Assembly: GCF_963082655.1 (NCBI RefSeq)
Contig: NC_081555.1
Coordinates: forward strand, 94,442,914 to 94,506,913
DNA: 64,000 bases
Source: Stomoxys calcitrans
Lineage: Eukaryota; Arthropoda; Insecta; Diptera; Muscidae
Direction of reading: 5' to 3'
Below, piece after piece: positions 1-10,634 of the stretch. The position numbers and the translations under genes are program-made. The notes beneath the pieces were generated by a model. It ran no database searches, was not told the DNA's origin, and worked only from the letters and a program-made list of their open reading frames with translations. How positions within the stretch are numbered: position 1 is the first letter of the stretch; the number at the start of each line of letters is the position of its first letter.

Positions 1-138
1 GAGTGCAGAAGATCTAGGCGCTAGGAACGCTATTCTACGTTCGGCTAGTGGAATATTCTGTCATAGCAAATTAAAATGGAAAAATGGAAAATGTTCTGTC
101 ATAGCCAATTAAAGTTAGTAAAGTAAGTGCCGCAATTG
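1..138 (+). mobile_element. RTE-like LINE 3' end fragment
   Basis: The first ~135 bases repeat the 3' end of the RTE-like LINE at 37090-37165, sharing the stretch that ends in GGAACGCTA...TTCGG...AGTGGAA and the tail TTCTGTCATAGC. The tail motif occurs twice here (58-68 and 99-109), so the end is partly duplicated. Only the last codons and 3' UTR remain. The element may extend left of the window. Confidence 0.65.
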
Positions 139-257
139 GTACTAAAGGGTGATTTTTTTGAGGTTAGGATTTTCATGCATTAGTATTTGACAGATCACGT
201 GGGATTTCAGACATGGTGTCAAAGAGAAAGATGCTCAGTATGCTTTGACATTTCATC

Positions 258-347
258 ATGAATAGGCTTACTAACGAGCAACGCTTGCAAATCATTGAAT
301 TTTATTACCAAAATCAGTGTTCGGTTCGAAATGTGTTCAAATTTTGA
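258..347 (+). pseudogene. Transposase N-terminal fragment, left arm
   Basis: Starts MNRLTNEQRLQIIEFYYQNQ, the helix-turn-helix N-terminus of Tc1/mariner-type transposases that binds the terminal repeats. It runs about 27 codons and then leaves the family sequence at the arm boundary (stop at 345-347). The same peptide is encoded on the opposite strand at 557-638 in the right arm. Truncated and non-functional. Confidence 0.8.
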
Positions 348-353
348 CAAATT

Positions 354-556
354 TTGTTCAGCGATGAGGCTCATTTCTGGTTGAATGGCTACGTAAATAA
401 GCAAAATTGCCGCATTTGGAGTGAAGAGCAACCAGAAGCCGTTCAAGAACTGCCCATGCATCCCGAAAAATGCACTGTTTGGTGTGGTTTGTACGCTGGT
501 GGAATCATTGGACCATATTTTTTCAAAGATGCTGTTGGACGCAACGTTACGGTGAA
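354..556 (+). pseudogene. Transposase catalytic-domain fragment (DDE superfamily)
   Basis: About 67 codons starting FSDEAHFWLNGYVNKQNC, followed by a WC-containing stretch and GGIIGPYFFKDA. This is the block around the first catalytic Asp of the DDE domain (the D of FSDE) as known in Tc1/mariner-like transposases. The second Asp and the final Asp/Glu are missing. The frame continues into the reversed right arm, so the apparent 107-codon ORF is a chimera. Confidence 0.8.
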
Positions 557-638
557 TGAACACATTTCGAACCGAACACTGATTTTGGTAATAAAATTCA
601 ATGATTTGCAAGCGTTGCTCGTTAGTAAGTCTATTCAT
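557..638 (-). pseudogene. Transposase N-terminal fragment, right arm (inverted copy)
   Basis: On the minus strand the ATG at 636-638 opens the same MNRLTNEQRLQ peptide as the left arm, with near-identical codons. It reads into the central region and is lost. It shows that the terminal repeats include coding sequence from one end of the parent transposon. Confidence 0.75.
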
Positions 639-831
639 GATGAAATGTCAAAGCATACTGAGCATCTTTCTCTTTGACACCATGTCTGAAATCCCACGTG
701 ATCTGTCAAATACTAATGCATGAGAATCCTAACCTCAAAAAAATCACCCTTTATTTGGCGGATTGAACTATATTTCTGAATTTCTACACGGATTGAGCTA
801 GAGCTCTGAAATTTGGCATGTAGGCGAGATA

Positions 832-965
832 AGGTTTAAGTGGCAGTCTGCCATCCGACTCACACGTTTTCTTCCATTGTGATGCCATGGAAACAGGAGA
901 AGGAAGATGCATTTCATTTTAGTTCCCACCGTTGAACCATTCAGATCGCTGTAAAAAGCCCAACA
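832..965 (-). mobile_element. LINE 3' UTR scrap
   Basis: The stretch GGTTTAAGTGGCAGTCTGCC followed by a CAGACTCACxxxACGTTTT-like segment, then GTTGAACCATTCAGATCGCT, repeats the 3' UTR seen on the minus strand of the LINE at 7383-7510 and again at 33491-33556. No coding sequence is left. Strand is inferred from the coding copy. Confidence 0.6.
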
Positions 966-1559
966 ACTTGCGAATGCGAATAGAGTGATACGAATTTTCT
1001 ACAGTTTTTAAATCATTTGTATCAAATGAAAGGCCATTAAGTATATCATGCTGCGCTTTCGTTTACATTAATCAATAATTTTCTTCCAATTAAATACCTT
1101 TTAACAGTAAACATGATATATGATATAAATACCGCAACTGTAATGTGATGTTAAACTATTTGTGTCTCCTCTTATCATTCCATTCACTTTGGCCTCATGA
1201 TATTAAATAACTTCATTATGTATATTATATGAGCCATTTGGAAGTCATCAATTTCAATAGCCAGTCTCAATCTCCTCTGTCCAATCAGCATAAACAAAGC
1301 ATTAGTGGTAGTAGTGCTCTAGATGTGGTATACTTAATTCATAGCTCATACGCTCATATGGTACTGGTATTAATATCAATAATACGCACTGATGGCTCAA
1401 TGTGTAGAATAATACTATGATGGCTATAAACTCGCTAGATGGGTGCATTAGTTTGGAGGCCATAAAAGGAACCTTTAATGTTCCTTTGCCATTTGCAATA
1501 CATAGAAATATCCATATCCGGCCCCCACATACATGTATTTGATGCTCAATACCAAGAGG
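966..1559. other. Gene-free AT-rich sequence
   Basis: No recognisable gene, RNA or repeat in this stretch. The 63-codon ORF at 1229-1420 has no family features. Confidence 0.5.
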
Positions 1560-1924
1560 GCTTAACGATGCTTACGTGTCTGTCTGACTGTGTCGCTTGA
1601 GCCCATATTTATTACCTGATTTCGGTAAAATTTAGGTCAGTGAGTTGTATAACGCCTCCCCATATTCGAAGTGAATATGGATCAGAAGGGACCATTTTTG
1701 GATATGGCTGCCATATACACCGATCTGCCGGGAGAGGGGAAAGCGATCACCATTTTAGATTCTGGAGCCCATAAAAGCCGCATCTAATATCCGGTTTCGC
1801 TAAAGTTTGAAACCGAAAGTTGTATTATCAACATTCGAACTGAATATGGTCCAGATTGCACCATATTTGGAAAGAGATGTCATATTGTCCGATTTGCTGC
1901 GGAATCGGTAAAACCGATTCCAAC
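1560..1924. repeat. Diverged fragment of the DINE-like central repeat
   Basis: Contains the family phrases GATATGGCTGCCATATA, ACCGATCTGCCG, GCCCATAAAAGCCGCAT and TCAGTGAGTTGT, which match the unit type at 57240-58400. The copy is strongly diverged and lacks both element ends. Confidence 0.55.
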
Positions 1925-2807
1925 TAACTGAATTGGGTTTTCTATAGGAAAACTTCAATTCAGCCTAGCTGAATTGGGTTTTCTATAGGAAAACTTCAAT
2001 TCAGCCTAGCTGATTTGTGTTTTCTATAGGAAAACTTCAATTCAGCCTAGCTGAATTGGTTTTTTCTATAGGAAAACTTCAATTCAGCCTAGCTGAATTG
2101 GGTTTTTCTATAGGAAAACTTCAATTCAGCCTAGCTGAATTGGGTTTTCTATGAAAACTTCAATTCAGCCTAGCTGAATTGGGGTTTTCTATAGGAAAAC
2201 TTCAATTCAGTCTAGCTGAATTGGGGTTTCTATCGGAAAACTTCAATTCAGCCTAGCTGAATTGGGTTTTCTATAGGAAAACTTCAATTCAGCCTAGCTG
2301 AATTGGGTTTTCTAGAAGAAAACTTCAATTCAGCCTAGCTGAATTGGGTTTTTCGATAGGAAAACTTCTATTCAGCCTAGCTGAATTGGGTTTTCTATAG
2401 GAAAACTTCAATTCAGCCTAGCTAAATTGGGTTTTCTATAGGAAAACTTCAATTCAGCCTAGCTGAATTGGGTTTTTCTATAGGAAAACTTCAATTCAGC
2501 CTAGCTGAATTGGGTTTTTCTATAGGAAAACTTCAATGCAGCCTAGCTGAATTGGGTTTTTCTATAGGAAAACTTCAGTTCAGCCTAGCTGAATTGGGTT
2601 TTTCTATAGGAAAACTTCAGTTCAGCCTAGCTGAATTGGGTTTTTCGATAGGAAAACTTCAATTCAGCCTAGCTGAATTGGGTTTTTCGGTAGGAAAACT
2701 TCAATTCAGCCTAGCTGAATTGGGTTTTTCGATAGGAAAACTTCAATTCAGCCTAGCTGAATTAGGTTTTTCGATAGGAAAACTTCAATTCAGCCTAGCT
2801 GAATTGA
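1925..2807. repeat. Tandem array of a 41/42-bp palindromic unit, about 21 copies
   Basis: GGAAAACTTC recurs 21 times between 1947 and 2777 at spacings of mostly 41-43 bp. Each unit is an imperfect palindrome: AGCTGAATTG ... CAATTCAGC flanks TTTTCTATAGGAAAA, so it can fold into a hairpin on either strand. Units in the second half are mostly 42 bp, which opens a reading frame of eight 14-residue repeats (2468-2824). This is a consequence of unit length, not evidence for a gene. Differences are scattered substitutions and T-run length changes. Confidence 0.93.
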
Positions 2808-2810
2808 CAA

Positions 2811-3860
2811 CAGTCACATCGTGATTTAGTGCCGTACCCATGCCGTGGGTGAATCACGTCAACGAGATGCACGCCGCCAGCACCTCGCCTTGGTTCTTCA
2901 GACATAAAAAATCCTGAGTCCGCGAACACACACTCGTGCTAACTGTCTACAATAGCCACATCGTGATTTAGCGTCGTACCCACGCCGTGGGGGCATCACG
3001 TCTCCGAGATTCGCGTAACCAGCACCTTGCATTTGTCCTCCAGATACATGAGCCGCTGAGCCCGCGAACTCACACGCATGCCATTTGTCTACGATCGCTA
3101 CATCGTGGTTTAGTGTGGTAACAACGCCGTAAGTGAATCATATCACCGAGATACACGTAGCCAGCACCTCACCTTTGTTCCGCAGACATAAGATCCGCTG
3201 ATTTCGCAAAAACGCACTCTTGATGTCTCTCTACAAAAGTCACATCGTGATTTAGTGCCTTACCCACGCCGTGAGTGAATCACGTTAACAAGATACACGC
3301 AGCCAGCACTCCGCATTTATTCTGCAGACATATGATCCGCTGAGTCCGCGAAAACACACTCTTGATGTCTCTACAAGTTGATGTCGTACCCGCGCCGTGG
3401 GTGAATCATGTCACCGAGATGCACGCAGCCAGCACCTCGCCTTTGTTCTTCATTCATAAGAGACACTGAGCCTGCGAGCACACAAACGTGCTATCTGTCT
3501 ACCACCGTCACCCTGTTATTTGATGTCGTACCCGCGCCGCGAGTGAATCACGTCACCGAGATGCATGCAGCCAGCACCTCGCTTTCATTCTTCAGACATA
3601 AGATCCGTTGAGTCCGCGAAAACACACTCTCTCTACAAGAGCCACATCGTGATTGTGTGCCGTATCCATGCCGTCAGTGAATCACGTCACCAAGATACAC
3701 GTAGCCATCACCTCGCCTTTGTCCTTCAGACATGGGAGCCGCTGAGGACGCCAAGACTTACGCGTGCCATCTGTCTACGACCTTCCCGCCGTGATTATAT
3801 GCCATATCCACCCACACCGTGAGCAGTCACGTCATAGAGATTAACATAGCCAGCCCTCAG
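2811..3860. repeat. Tandem array of a ~138-bp satellite-like unit, about 8 copies
   Basis: The phrase CACATCGTGATTTAGTG plus GCCGTGGGTGAATCACG starts units near 2813, 2950, 3090, 3233, 3373, 3503, 3635 and 3777 (period about 130-143 bp). Each also contains CCAGCACCTCGCCTTTGTTC and CAGACATAAGA. The units are more GC-rich than their surroundings and diverged from one another, and the array directly abuts the 41/42-bp array. Short ORFs inside it are by-products. Confidence 0.88.
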
Positions 3861-4175
3861 ATCTCTGGCTAAAACTTAAGTTTGACCCTAAAACGCCTTG
3901 TTTATGTACTACTAACTAAATAAAGGCTATGAAAACGAATATAACTCACCTTTTGTCTCTCTGTCACGGACACAAGTAAATTTCCCTGACTGACTCTGCC
4001 TCCGGTGAGCTGCACCCCAGCAACCAGAGGTTAACTTGTCGTTAAAAGCCATAGGCAAGTTGGGTTCGCAGATGGGCTATGTCAGACTATATCTTGATAT
4101 AGCACCCTATATAGACTGATCTACCGATTGAAGGTTTTATGCTCATAAAAAGCGCATTTATCATCCGGTTTCTTT
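3861..4175. other. Mixed sequence with a DINE-like scrap
   Basis: No gene seen. About 4070-4175 contains TATATCTTGATATAG, GACTGATCTACCGATT and CATAAAAAGCGCATTTAT, related to the central repeats at 57240-58400. Confidence 0.45.
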
Positions 4176-5943
4176 ATTTCCATATTTAATTTTTAAATTT
4201 CATTCATTTCTCAATTTTAATACACCTACAGTTATGTTATGGTGTTAAAGCTCATATTTCTAAATGAAACATTTGAATTCATGCTGAGGTTTTCCTCATA
4301 ACAATGGCAACCGCAACAACAATAAAATTGCCAACAAAACCTATTTAAAAGCCTATTTAACCTTAAAACACACATTTTCTGCTGCAGGTCATGTGGTTGG
4401 ATTTATTGTTAATAAAGACAGAGTGGGTGGCTCACTCATACCCACACACACACACAAACAAAACAATAACGAAAAAGAAAACTCATAGCAGGCTAAAAGA
4501 GAAAAATGTGACATTAGGCACAACAAAAAGCTTAGATATTAAAAAAAACGGCTTCTTTGAGTATAAAAGTGAGGGCGAGATAGGTTTAAATGTAAGTTTG
4601 TGTGAATAAATTGATCAAATGGTCATGCAATGTTTGTTGGCAGTGGGACTATGTCAAAAACTTTAAAATCTTCATGAAAGGAACACAAAATCAAAAAGAG
4701 ACTACCTTCACTCATAAATCATGTGCTAGTCAACTCGTTTATGTAGATATGATGTCAAAACTAAGTCCTTGTATGCATTTGCAGATGAAATAATGACCCC
4801 AAACACATCTCATGTCACAATAGAGGCTGTATGGCTTTCTTTGTCTCCTGTATCGATGTAAACATCATTAATCATGCAGGTCATACACTCTCAGACATTT
4901 CGCTCACACCTTGTATGCCATAATCTGCCTTATCATTCACCACTGATGATATGTAGATGTCACTTCTGCTTAGTGTGTGTACGCGTTGGTCGAAAGTGTA
5001 TGTGTGTGTGTGTGTGTGTGTGTGGTAAGCCATCGCCTTGTCTCATATATCGCACAAGCGCTCATATTCTAAAGCCCACATTTATATTCTCGGTCGTTCG
5101 TTGGTCGCTTTGGCAACACACGAACACATACTCACACACACACACACGTGTGTTTGAAATTATTGTAGGCTTTCTTTAGGAAATTGTTTTGTTTGCCTAT
5201 GGGCATGAGTGTCAGAATAATCCTAACGGTACAGATCAAAAATCAAAAGCTGGCTGGAAAGGTTAAAAGATGGGAAGAGCGATTAGTACTCGCACATGTA
5301 AATCAGGTAGAACTTTTACGTGTTTTATAGTCGATTTTTTAGTTTAAATATTAAAAAAAAAATAATAACAACAAACTTTGTAGAAACAAAGTTTTATACA
5401 TTTTCAAAACTTTTAAAAGTTCTAGTCTTTTGGTTGCCTGCTGTAGGAAGGAAATGCTAATCTGATATTATCAAATGTATCATTAAAACCTGGACACTTC
5501 ACTTTACAGCATGGCAAACATAGGTAACGGTTAACAATAACAAAGACTTAATCCTGCTTTTCATAACATTTTATTTACGTGCCTACATCAACCCAAATGA
5601 GGCAGTCATTTTAAATGCCTTTATCCGTTTGTTTTTCGTTTTGTTTTTGTCTGGATGCCATAAAAGCCTTTACACATAAATAAAATTTAATTCTATTTTA
5701 GGTTACAAAAATTGAAGCAAATAACAAATTTTGAATTCAAAGGAAAATTCAGATTTTTTTCAATAAAAAAAGTTTTTTCTTTAGTTTCGTACTAAAAAAT
5801 TAAATTTTTGATTTTTCATTAGAAAATTTTGAAAAATTATAAACTTTTATAGAAAATTTTGTAAAAATTTTATTTTTAAAGAAAATTTTGTCTATATTTT
5901 ATTTTTATAGAACAATTTCTCAAAATGTTTCTTTCTTTTGAAA
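4176..5943. other. Gene-free AT-rich stretch with simple repeats
   Basis: No coding signal beyond short ORFs without family features. It holds a (TG)n tract at 5001-5024, an (AC)n tract near 5134-5148, and from about 5830 to 5935 degenerate copies of the AGAAAATTTTGTC motif found across the window. Confidence 0.5.
5001..5024. repeat. (TG)n microsatellite
   Basis: Twelve uninterrupted TG dinucleotides. Confidence 0.95.
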
Positions 5944-5984
5944 ACTAGCCGTACCGGGGCCGCTCCGCTGCGCCTTCTTTAACT
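5944..5984 (+). repeat. Short ACTAGC...CTCCGCTGCGC terminus-like repeat
   Basis: ACTAGCCGTACCGGGGCCG followed by CTCCGCTGCGCCTTCTTT matches 25115-25155 and both outer arms of the fold-back at 50205-50884 (ACTAGCTGACCCGGGC ... CTCCGCTGCGC). It appears to be an end segment of one dispersed element. The element class is not certain. Confidence 0.55.
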
Positions 5985-6044
5985 CTTTAATGCCTTTATG
6001 GCATGGGCACACTTTACACTGAATGTGGAAATCGAATTCTTGCT

Positions 6045-6332
6045 ACTGTAGCCTATGTCCACCTATGACGATGAACGCCTGCGTTCGAATCCTGGCAAGA
6101 ACATCGGATACAATTTACAGCTAATGGTTATCCCCTCTTAATGCTGGCGACATTTGCGAGGAACCATGTCATGGTTATGTAAAAAATACTCCCCAAAGAG
6201 GTGTTGCACTGCGGTATGTCGTTCGGACTCGGCTATAAAAAAGGTCCCTTATGATTGCACTCATTGATCTGTGAGAAGTTTGCCCCTTCTCGGTTTCCGG
6301 ACAAATTTTTACTCTGCTCCCCAAAAAAAAGC
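6045..6332 (+). mobile_element. tRNA-derived SINE, diverged copy
   Basis: Carries a pol III B-box (GTTCGAATCC in CGCCTGCGTTCGAATCCTGG), then the body motifs CCCTCTTAATGCTGGC, CCAAAGAGGTGTTGCACTGC and GTTCGGACTCGGCTATAAAA. The A-box end is eroded. It lies tail-to-tail with the opposite-strand copy at 6333-6640. Confidence 0.75.
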
Positions 6333-6640
6333 AAATTTTGACCATGAACATTTCACTAAGGAACAGGGGCTAACTTCTTACATGTCAATGAGTGCAGTCC
6401 GATTCAAGTTTAAGCTCAATGATAAGGGGCCTCCTTTTTATAGCCGAGTCCGAACGGCGTGCCGCAGTGCGACACCTCTTTGGAGAGAAGTTTTCCATAG
6501 CATGGTAACTCACAAATGTTGCCAGCATTATTGGGGGAAAACCACCGCTGAACATTTTTTTCTAATAGTCCCGCCAGGATTCGAACCCGGGCGTTCAGCG
6601 TCATAGACATACATGCTAGCCTCAGCGCTACATTGGCCTT
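6333..6640 (-). mobile_element. tRNA-derived SINE
   Basis: Reads on the minus strand from GGCCAATGTAGCGCTGAGG (A-box region) through a B-box, GGGTTCGAATCCTGGCGGGA, to the conserved tail with GAATCGGACTGCACTCATTG and GTTCATGGTC. Together with 6045-6332 it forms an inverted pair with adjoining 3' ends. Confidence 0.8.
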
Positions 6641-7375
6641 TACTCCCTAATATCTTTATTTTGAGTCCTATACCTCCGTATTGGTAAATATTTCAGATTT
6701 ATGGGGTATGGGGTCACCCAGACACTTGGCCCCTAAAGTAAATATCAGCTTCGTGCTCTACTTTCAAATAATTCACTCTCAAAGTTCTGTTTGAGAGTGG
6801 TATGGACCCCAGGGTCTTTGTCCCGAAAATGAGAATCCATTTCGTACTCTATTCCCAAATAGCTTTTATATCACAAATTGCCATGGTCGGCAAATACATC
6901 CGACAAGGGAGGTGTTTTGTTGTGGGCCGGCTCCCCAAACACATGGCTATCCAATTGGATATCAAATTCGATTTTTGTCTCTCAGGCACCTTTCGTTTCA
7001 GCTTTATATTGTCGTGGTTGGTCTACAGGGTGGCTGATGAATATTGCTACAATGATGAATATTGCTACATTTTTTTTTCGGTGTATGGAATACATTTTTC
7101 TTTTATTCATGTTAAATTAAATTATTAAATTAATTATTAAATTATTATTAATTAAATTAATTAATTAATTAATTAAATTAATTATTAAATTATTATTATT
7201 AAATAGAAAAAAAGTTATTACATTTTTTTTTGGTAGCGGCTTTCATCAGCCACCCTGTATATATGCATTTAATGGGTTTTGGGCGGCCCCCGAGGCACCC
7301 GACCCCAACATTAGAAACCATATTTTGTTTTTCGGTGACTGCAAGAGTGCAAAAAAATTTCGAACGAATCGCATT
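6641..7375. repeat. Dispersed 'CCCATATTG' tandem family, broken by a MITE
   Basis: Contains CCATGGTCGGCAAATAC, CCTCCGTATTGGTAAATATT and GGGGTCACCCAGACACTTGG, the unit vocabulary shared with 8786-9769, 10635-11757, 19316-23438, 25500-26780, 43236-44800 and 48451-50160. The MITE at 7026-7257 is inserted into it. No coding capacity. Confidence 0.6.
7026..7257. mobile_element. 232-bp AT-rich MITE, copy 1
   Basis: Termini CAGGGTGGCTGATGAA...TTCATCAGCCACCCTG form inverted repeats flanked by TA on both sides (7024-7025 and 7258-7259). The interior is an AATTA-rich run. As read by eye it is base-for-base the same as 21595-21826. No transposase is present. Confidence 0.88.
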
Positions 7376-8785
7376 AGGTTAGATTAGGTTAGGTTTAAGT
7401 GGCAGTCTGCCATCAGACTCACTTAGACGTTTTCGTCCATTATGATACCACAGGAACAGAAGAAGGAAGATGCCTTCTAGTTGCCGTTGAACCATCCAGA
7501 TCGCTTGCGAAAGTTCACACCCACTAAATCAGACAGGTTCACAAAGAAATGAGAACCTAAGTTGAACTCCTTCTGACTGCTAGTGCGGGAGACACATACA
7601 GAAGGTGTTCTATAGTCTCTTCTTCTTCTTCGATGTCCCTACAGCCTCTGCAAAAGTCGTTGCTGGCAACCTTCAGTCTGTCAGCATGTTTTCCGATTAG
7701 ACAGTGACCTGTCATGACGGACACAATGACTGAGACGTCTGTTCTAGCCAATGACAGCAAAGCGGTCCGTCCGTCCTACCGACCGTTTCCCTGTTCCCCA
7801 GGTTCCATGCGCATTCGTCGCCCACGTCCTTAACTCGGATTGCGTCGACGCGAAATGCTTCGGGTTAACCAAGTTTACTGAAGTCAGTCCTCTGGCCTTC
7901 ACCGCCAAATCGTCTGCCCTTTCATTTTCCCTTACTCCGTTATGACCCAGCACCCAAACGATGCGGATTGTGCCATCATCAGAAAAGCCGTTAACTTCCT
8001 TCTTACACTGCAAGACTGTTTGTGACCTTACGTTCCTGGTTGTTATTTCCCTTATGGCCATTTTGCTGTCCGTAAAGATGTTCACATTCGACGTCCTCGT
8101 GTTAGTACCTCACCACCTCATTCATCCCGTGATAGCCCGAATCTCATCCCGTGATAGCCCGAATCTCCGTATTATGGTCAGGCAGGACCGTATTATGGTC
8201 AGGCAGTCTAAAACATATCTCAGTCCATGGGTTCTCAATGTAGTTCCCCAAGGCCCACTCTGTCCTCTAACTTTGATCCATCCATGTAACATGATCTTCC
8301 AGATGGCAATACCAGGATTCCGACAATCCAAGACTGTGCCGCTGGCGGCAGTGCTTCGCACTCGACCTCAAGTGTCGTCTCAGGGATCCTATTGGAAACC
8401 TCTTCCATTCCTTCCAGGTTTCCTATCGTCGTCTCGATTATACCGTTATGATATGACCTGCTCCTATCCTCCATCCATTCTTCCATCGCCATAGCCGCAA
8501 TGGCTGCCTAGCACTTTACCTGTATGTTTATGGGTCGGATACATACAATGGTCTCCATTGCCCTAATAGCAATGGTCCTCATCGCTCCGCCTATGCCTAG
8601 ACAACATGTTCTCTGAACCTGTTGTATAATCCTAACGTTGCACTTTTTCTCCATCGCAGTCCACCAAACTACTGAGGCGTAAGCAAGTATTGGCTCACGC
8701 TCCTTTAGAACCAGTGGACTATCCTTGGATTCAGGCCCCATTTCGAGCCTACGGCCCGTGTACATAGGGCCCATAAGGTTCGCTG
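7376..8785 (-). mobile_element. 5'-truncated LINE with C-terminal RNase H (I/LOA-like)
   Basis: Minus-strand non-LTR retrotransposon remnant: post-RT region, RNase H domain, C-terminal zinc-binding tail and 3' UTR, ending in CCTAACCTAATCTAACCTAA at 7376-7400. The coding part is broken by frameshifts. EN and RT core are absent, so it is a typical 5'-truncated dead insertion. RNase H points to I/LOA-type clades rather than Jockey or R1, but the clade is an inference. Confidence 0.8.
7557..8774 (-). pseudogene. LINE ORF2 C-terminal half: thumb, RNase H, zinc tail
   Basis: Reading 8774 to 7557 on the minus strand, three shifted frames give successive domains. First comes a post-RT segment with PILAYASVVWW and a QVQRTCCLGI...AMRT motif. 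Next is the start of RNase H with CYMDGSKLEDRVG (first acidic residue). Then come IFTDSKMAI and WVLGHNGVRENERADDLA (further catalytic Asp and the His/Asp loop). Last is MTGHCLIGKHADRL followed by a CRGCRD...EETIEHLL zinc-knuckle-like tail. Frameshifts lie near 8490-8235 and 8085, and 7760/7744 overlap in different frames. A small tandem duplication is visible at about 8133-8205. Not functional. Confidence 0.8.
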
Positions 8786-9769
8786 GGTACTAAGACTCAA
8801 TTTTTAATACCATATTCGTATTCTCTTCTCCAATAATTTTCCATTTAATACCCATATTGTGCCTATCGATCGACTTTTAGTTTTGAGCAATGTTTTCAGG
8901 TTAGAGGGAGTGTGCGTCCCCTTCCGATATCTAAAAATTATAAAGCCTATGTTTCCTTCCAGACCAACCTATTAAATCAGTGAAGATTTCGAGAAAGTCG
9001 GTTCTGCCGTTCTCGAGTCTATACGGAACAAACAAACAAACCGAGTCCCATATAGTCGTTATTGGCTAATATGCACAGTTAGGGTGTTTTTTGGGGGTAG
9101 GGTGATCCCCTAACCTGATTTCTAATGCCAGATTCGTAATCTACTACCATTTGAACTCCATATTAATAGGAACGTTAAATTTGTCTGCTTGGAGGAATTT
9201 TGGAGTTAGCTCTACTTTCTGGGAACTTGTAACCAATTCTTAATGCCATATTTGTATTCTTCTCTTCAATTCCTTTCATTTGATACCCATATTGTCCTTA
9301 TCGGTCCACTTTTGATTTTGGATGGTCTTTTTGGGGTAAAGGGGGAGGGTCCAACCCCCTTTCTATATCAACAAATTATAAAGCCTATTCATCTTTGCTA
9401 ACCATATTCGTAATCTACTCACGAATGCCTTTCATTTGAGCCCCATATTGTCATGATCGTCCAATAAACCTATTTTAGGGGGTTTGGGGGTGGAGGCGGC
9501 CCCCCAGTTACTTGGAATCAATTTTTAATATGAATTTCGTACTCTACTCCTGAATACCTTCCATTTGAGTCCCATATTGTCGCGATCGATACATTTTTAA
9601 TTTTGGGTAATGCTTTTAGTTTAAGTGGGAAGGTCCGCCCCCCTTGAGATATCAACAAATTATATATTCTATGTTTCCTTCCAGACCAACCTACACAATC
9701 TATGAAAATTTCAAGACAATCAGCCGTTTTTGAGTCTATACGGAACAAACAAACAAACACAAATTCATT
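8786..9769. repeat. Dispersed 'CCCATATTG' tandem family
   Basis: Repeating phrases CATTTGATACCCATATTG, GATCGGTCCACTTTT and TTTCCTTCCAGACCAACCTA, plus GAGTCTATACGGAACAAAC, recur with a unit of roughly 130 bp or multiples of it. The AACAAACAAACACAAATTCA tail at 9750-9770 appears to be one end of the family. No gene. Confidence 0.65.
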
Positions 9770-10634
9770 TTTATACCCACCACCATAGGATAGGGATATT
9801 CTAATCTAGTCATTCCATTTGTAACACCTCGAAATATTCGTCTAAAAATCCATAAAGTATATATATTTTTGATCCTCATGACATTTTAAGTCGATCTAGC
9901 CATGTCCGCCCGTCTGACGAAATCACAATAGTGGTCGAATGCGTAAAGCTGGCCGCTTGAAATTTTGCACAGATACTTAATATTAATGTAGGTAATGTAG
10001 GTTGGGGATTGCAAAGGGGCCATATCGATTCAGATTTAGATATAACTCCCATATAAACCGATCTCCCAATTTGACTTCTTGAGCCCCTGGAATCCGCAAT
10101 TTTTGTCCCACTTGGCTGAAATTTTGCGTGTACTGTGCTGTTGTGACTCATAACAACTGTGCCAAGTACGGTCCAAATCGGTCTATAACCTAATATAGCT
10201 CACATATAAACCGATCCCCCGATTTGACTTCTTGAGCCCTTACAAGCCGTAATTTTTGTCGGATTTGACTGACATTTTGCTTGTAGTGTTCTGTTAAGAC
10301 TTCCAACAACTATGCTAAGTACGGCTTGAATCGGTTTATAACCTGATATAGCTCCCATATAAACCGATCTCCCGATTTGATGTCTTCAGCCCTTACAAGC
10401 CTAGATCACATATAAACCGATCCCCCGATTTGACTTATTGAGCCCTTACAAGCTGCATTTTTCGTCGGATTTGGCTGAAATTTTGCACATTGTGTTCTTT
10501 TATGGCTTTCAACGACTGTGCTAAGTACGGTCCAAATCGGTTTATAACCTGATATAGCTCCCATATTTTAGCAGAATTCATGGTGGTGGGTTCCAAAGAT
10601 TCGACCCGGCCGATCTTAGCATGCTTTTACTAGT
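9770..10634 (+). mobile_element. INE-1/DINE-like element (short copy)
   Basis: Begins TTTATACCCACCACCATAGG, followed by GTAACACCTCGAAATATTCG, CATAAAGTATATATAT and AAGTCGATCTAGCCATGTCC. This layout resembles Drosophila INE-1/DINE-1. About three central units follow (CCCATATAAACCGATCTCCC ...). It ends with the diverged hairpin TTCGACCCGGCCGAT and GCATGCTTTTACTAGTT. Inserted into the CCCATATTG family. Non-coding, non-autonomous. Confidence 0.7.

Larger units (their letters stand above)
145..751. mobile_element. Fold-back Tc1/mariner-like element with 195-bp inverted repeats
   Basis: A 607-bp element bounded by TA dinucleotides (143-144 and 752-753), with termini AAGGGTG...CACCCTT. Arms 145-339 and 557-751 are near-perfect reverse complements of about 195 bp. 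Each arm carries the first ~27 codons of the transposase in opposite orientation, reading inward. The centre (354-556) holds an internal transposase piece. The long arms therefore come from inverted duplication of the transposon's 5' end around an internally deleted copy. It cannot encode an active transposase and would need help in trans. Confidence 0.85.

Noticed and set aside
2468..2824. 118-codon ORF with eight 14-residue repeats
   Set aside because: It follows from the 42-bp tandem unit. There is no flanking gene structure, and the first half of the array has a non-triplet period.
8235..8494. Plus-strand ORF 7961-8494 as a gene
   Set aside because: It is antisense to the RNase H region of the minus-strand LINE.
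9911..9920. CTGACGAAATC as a further hammerhead core
   Set aside because: No stem II between the core and GAAA; it is part of the DINE-like common block.
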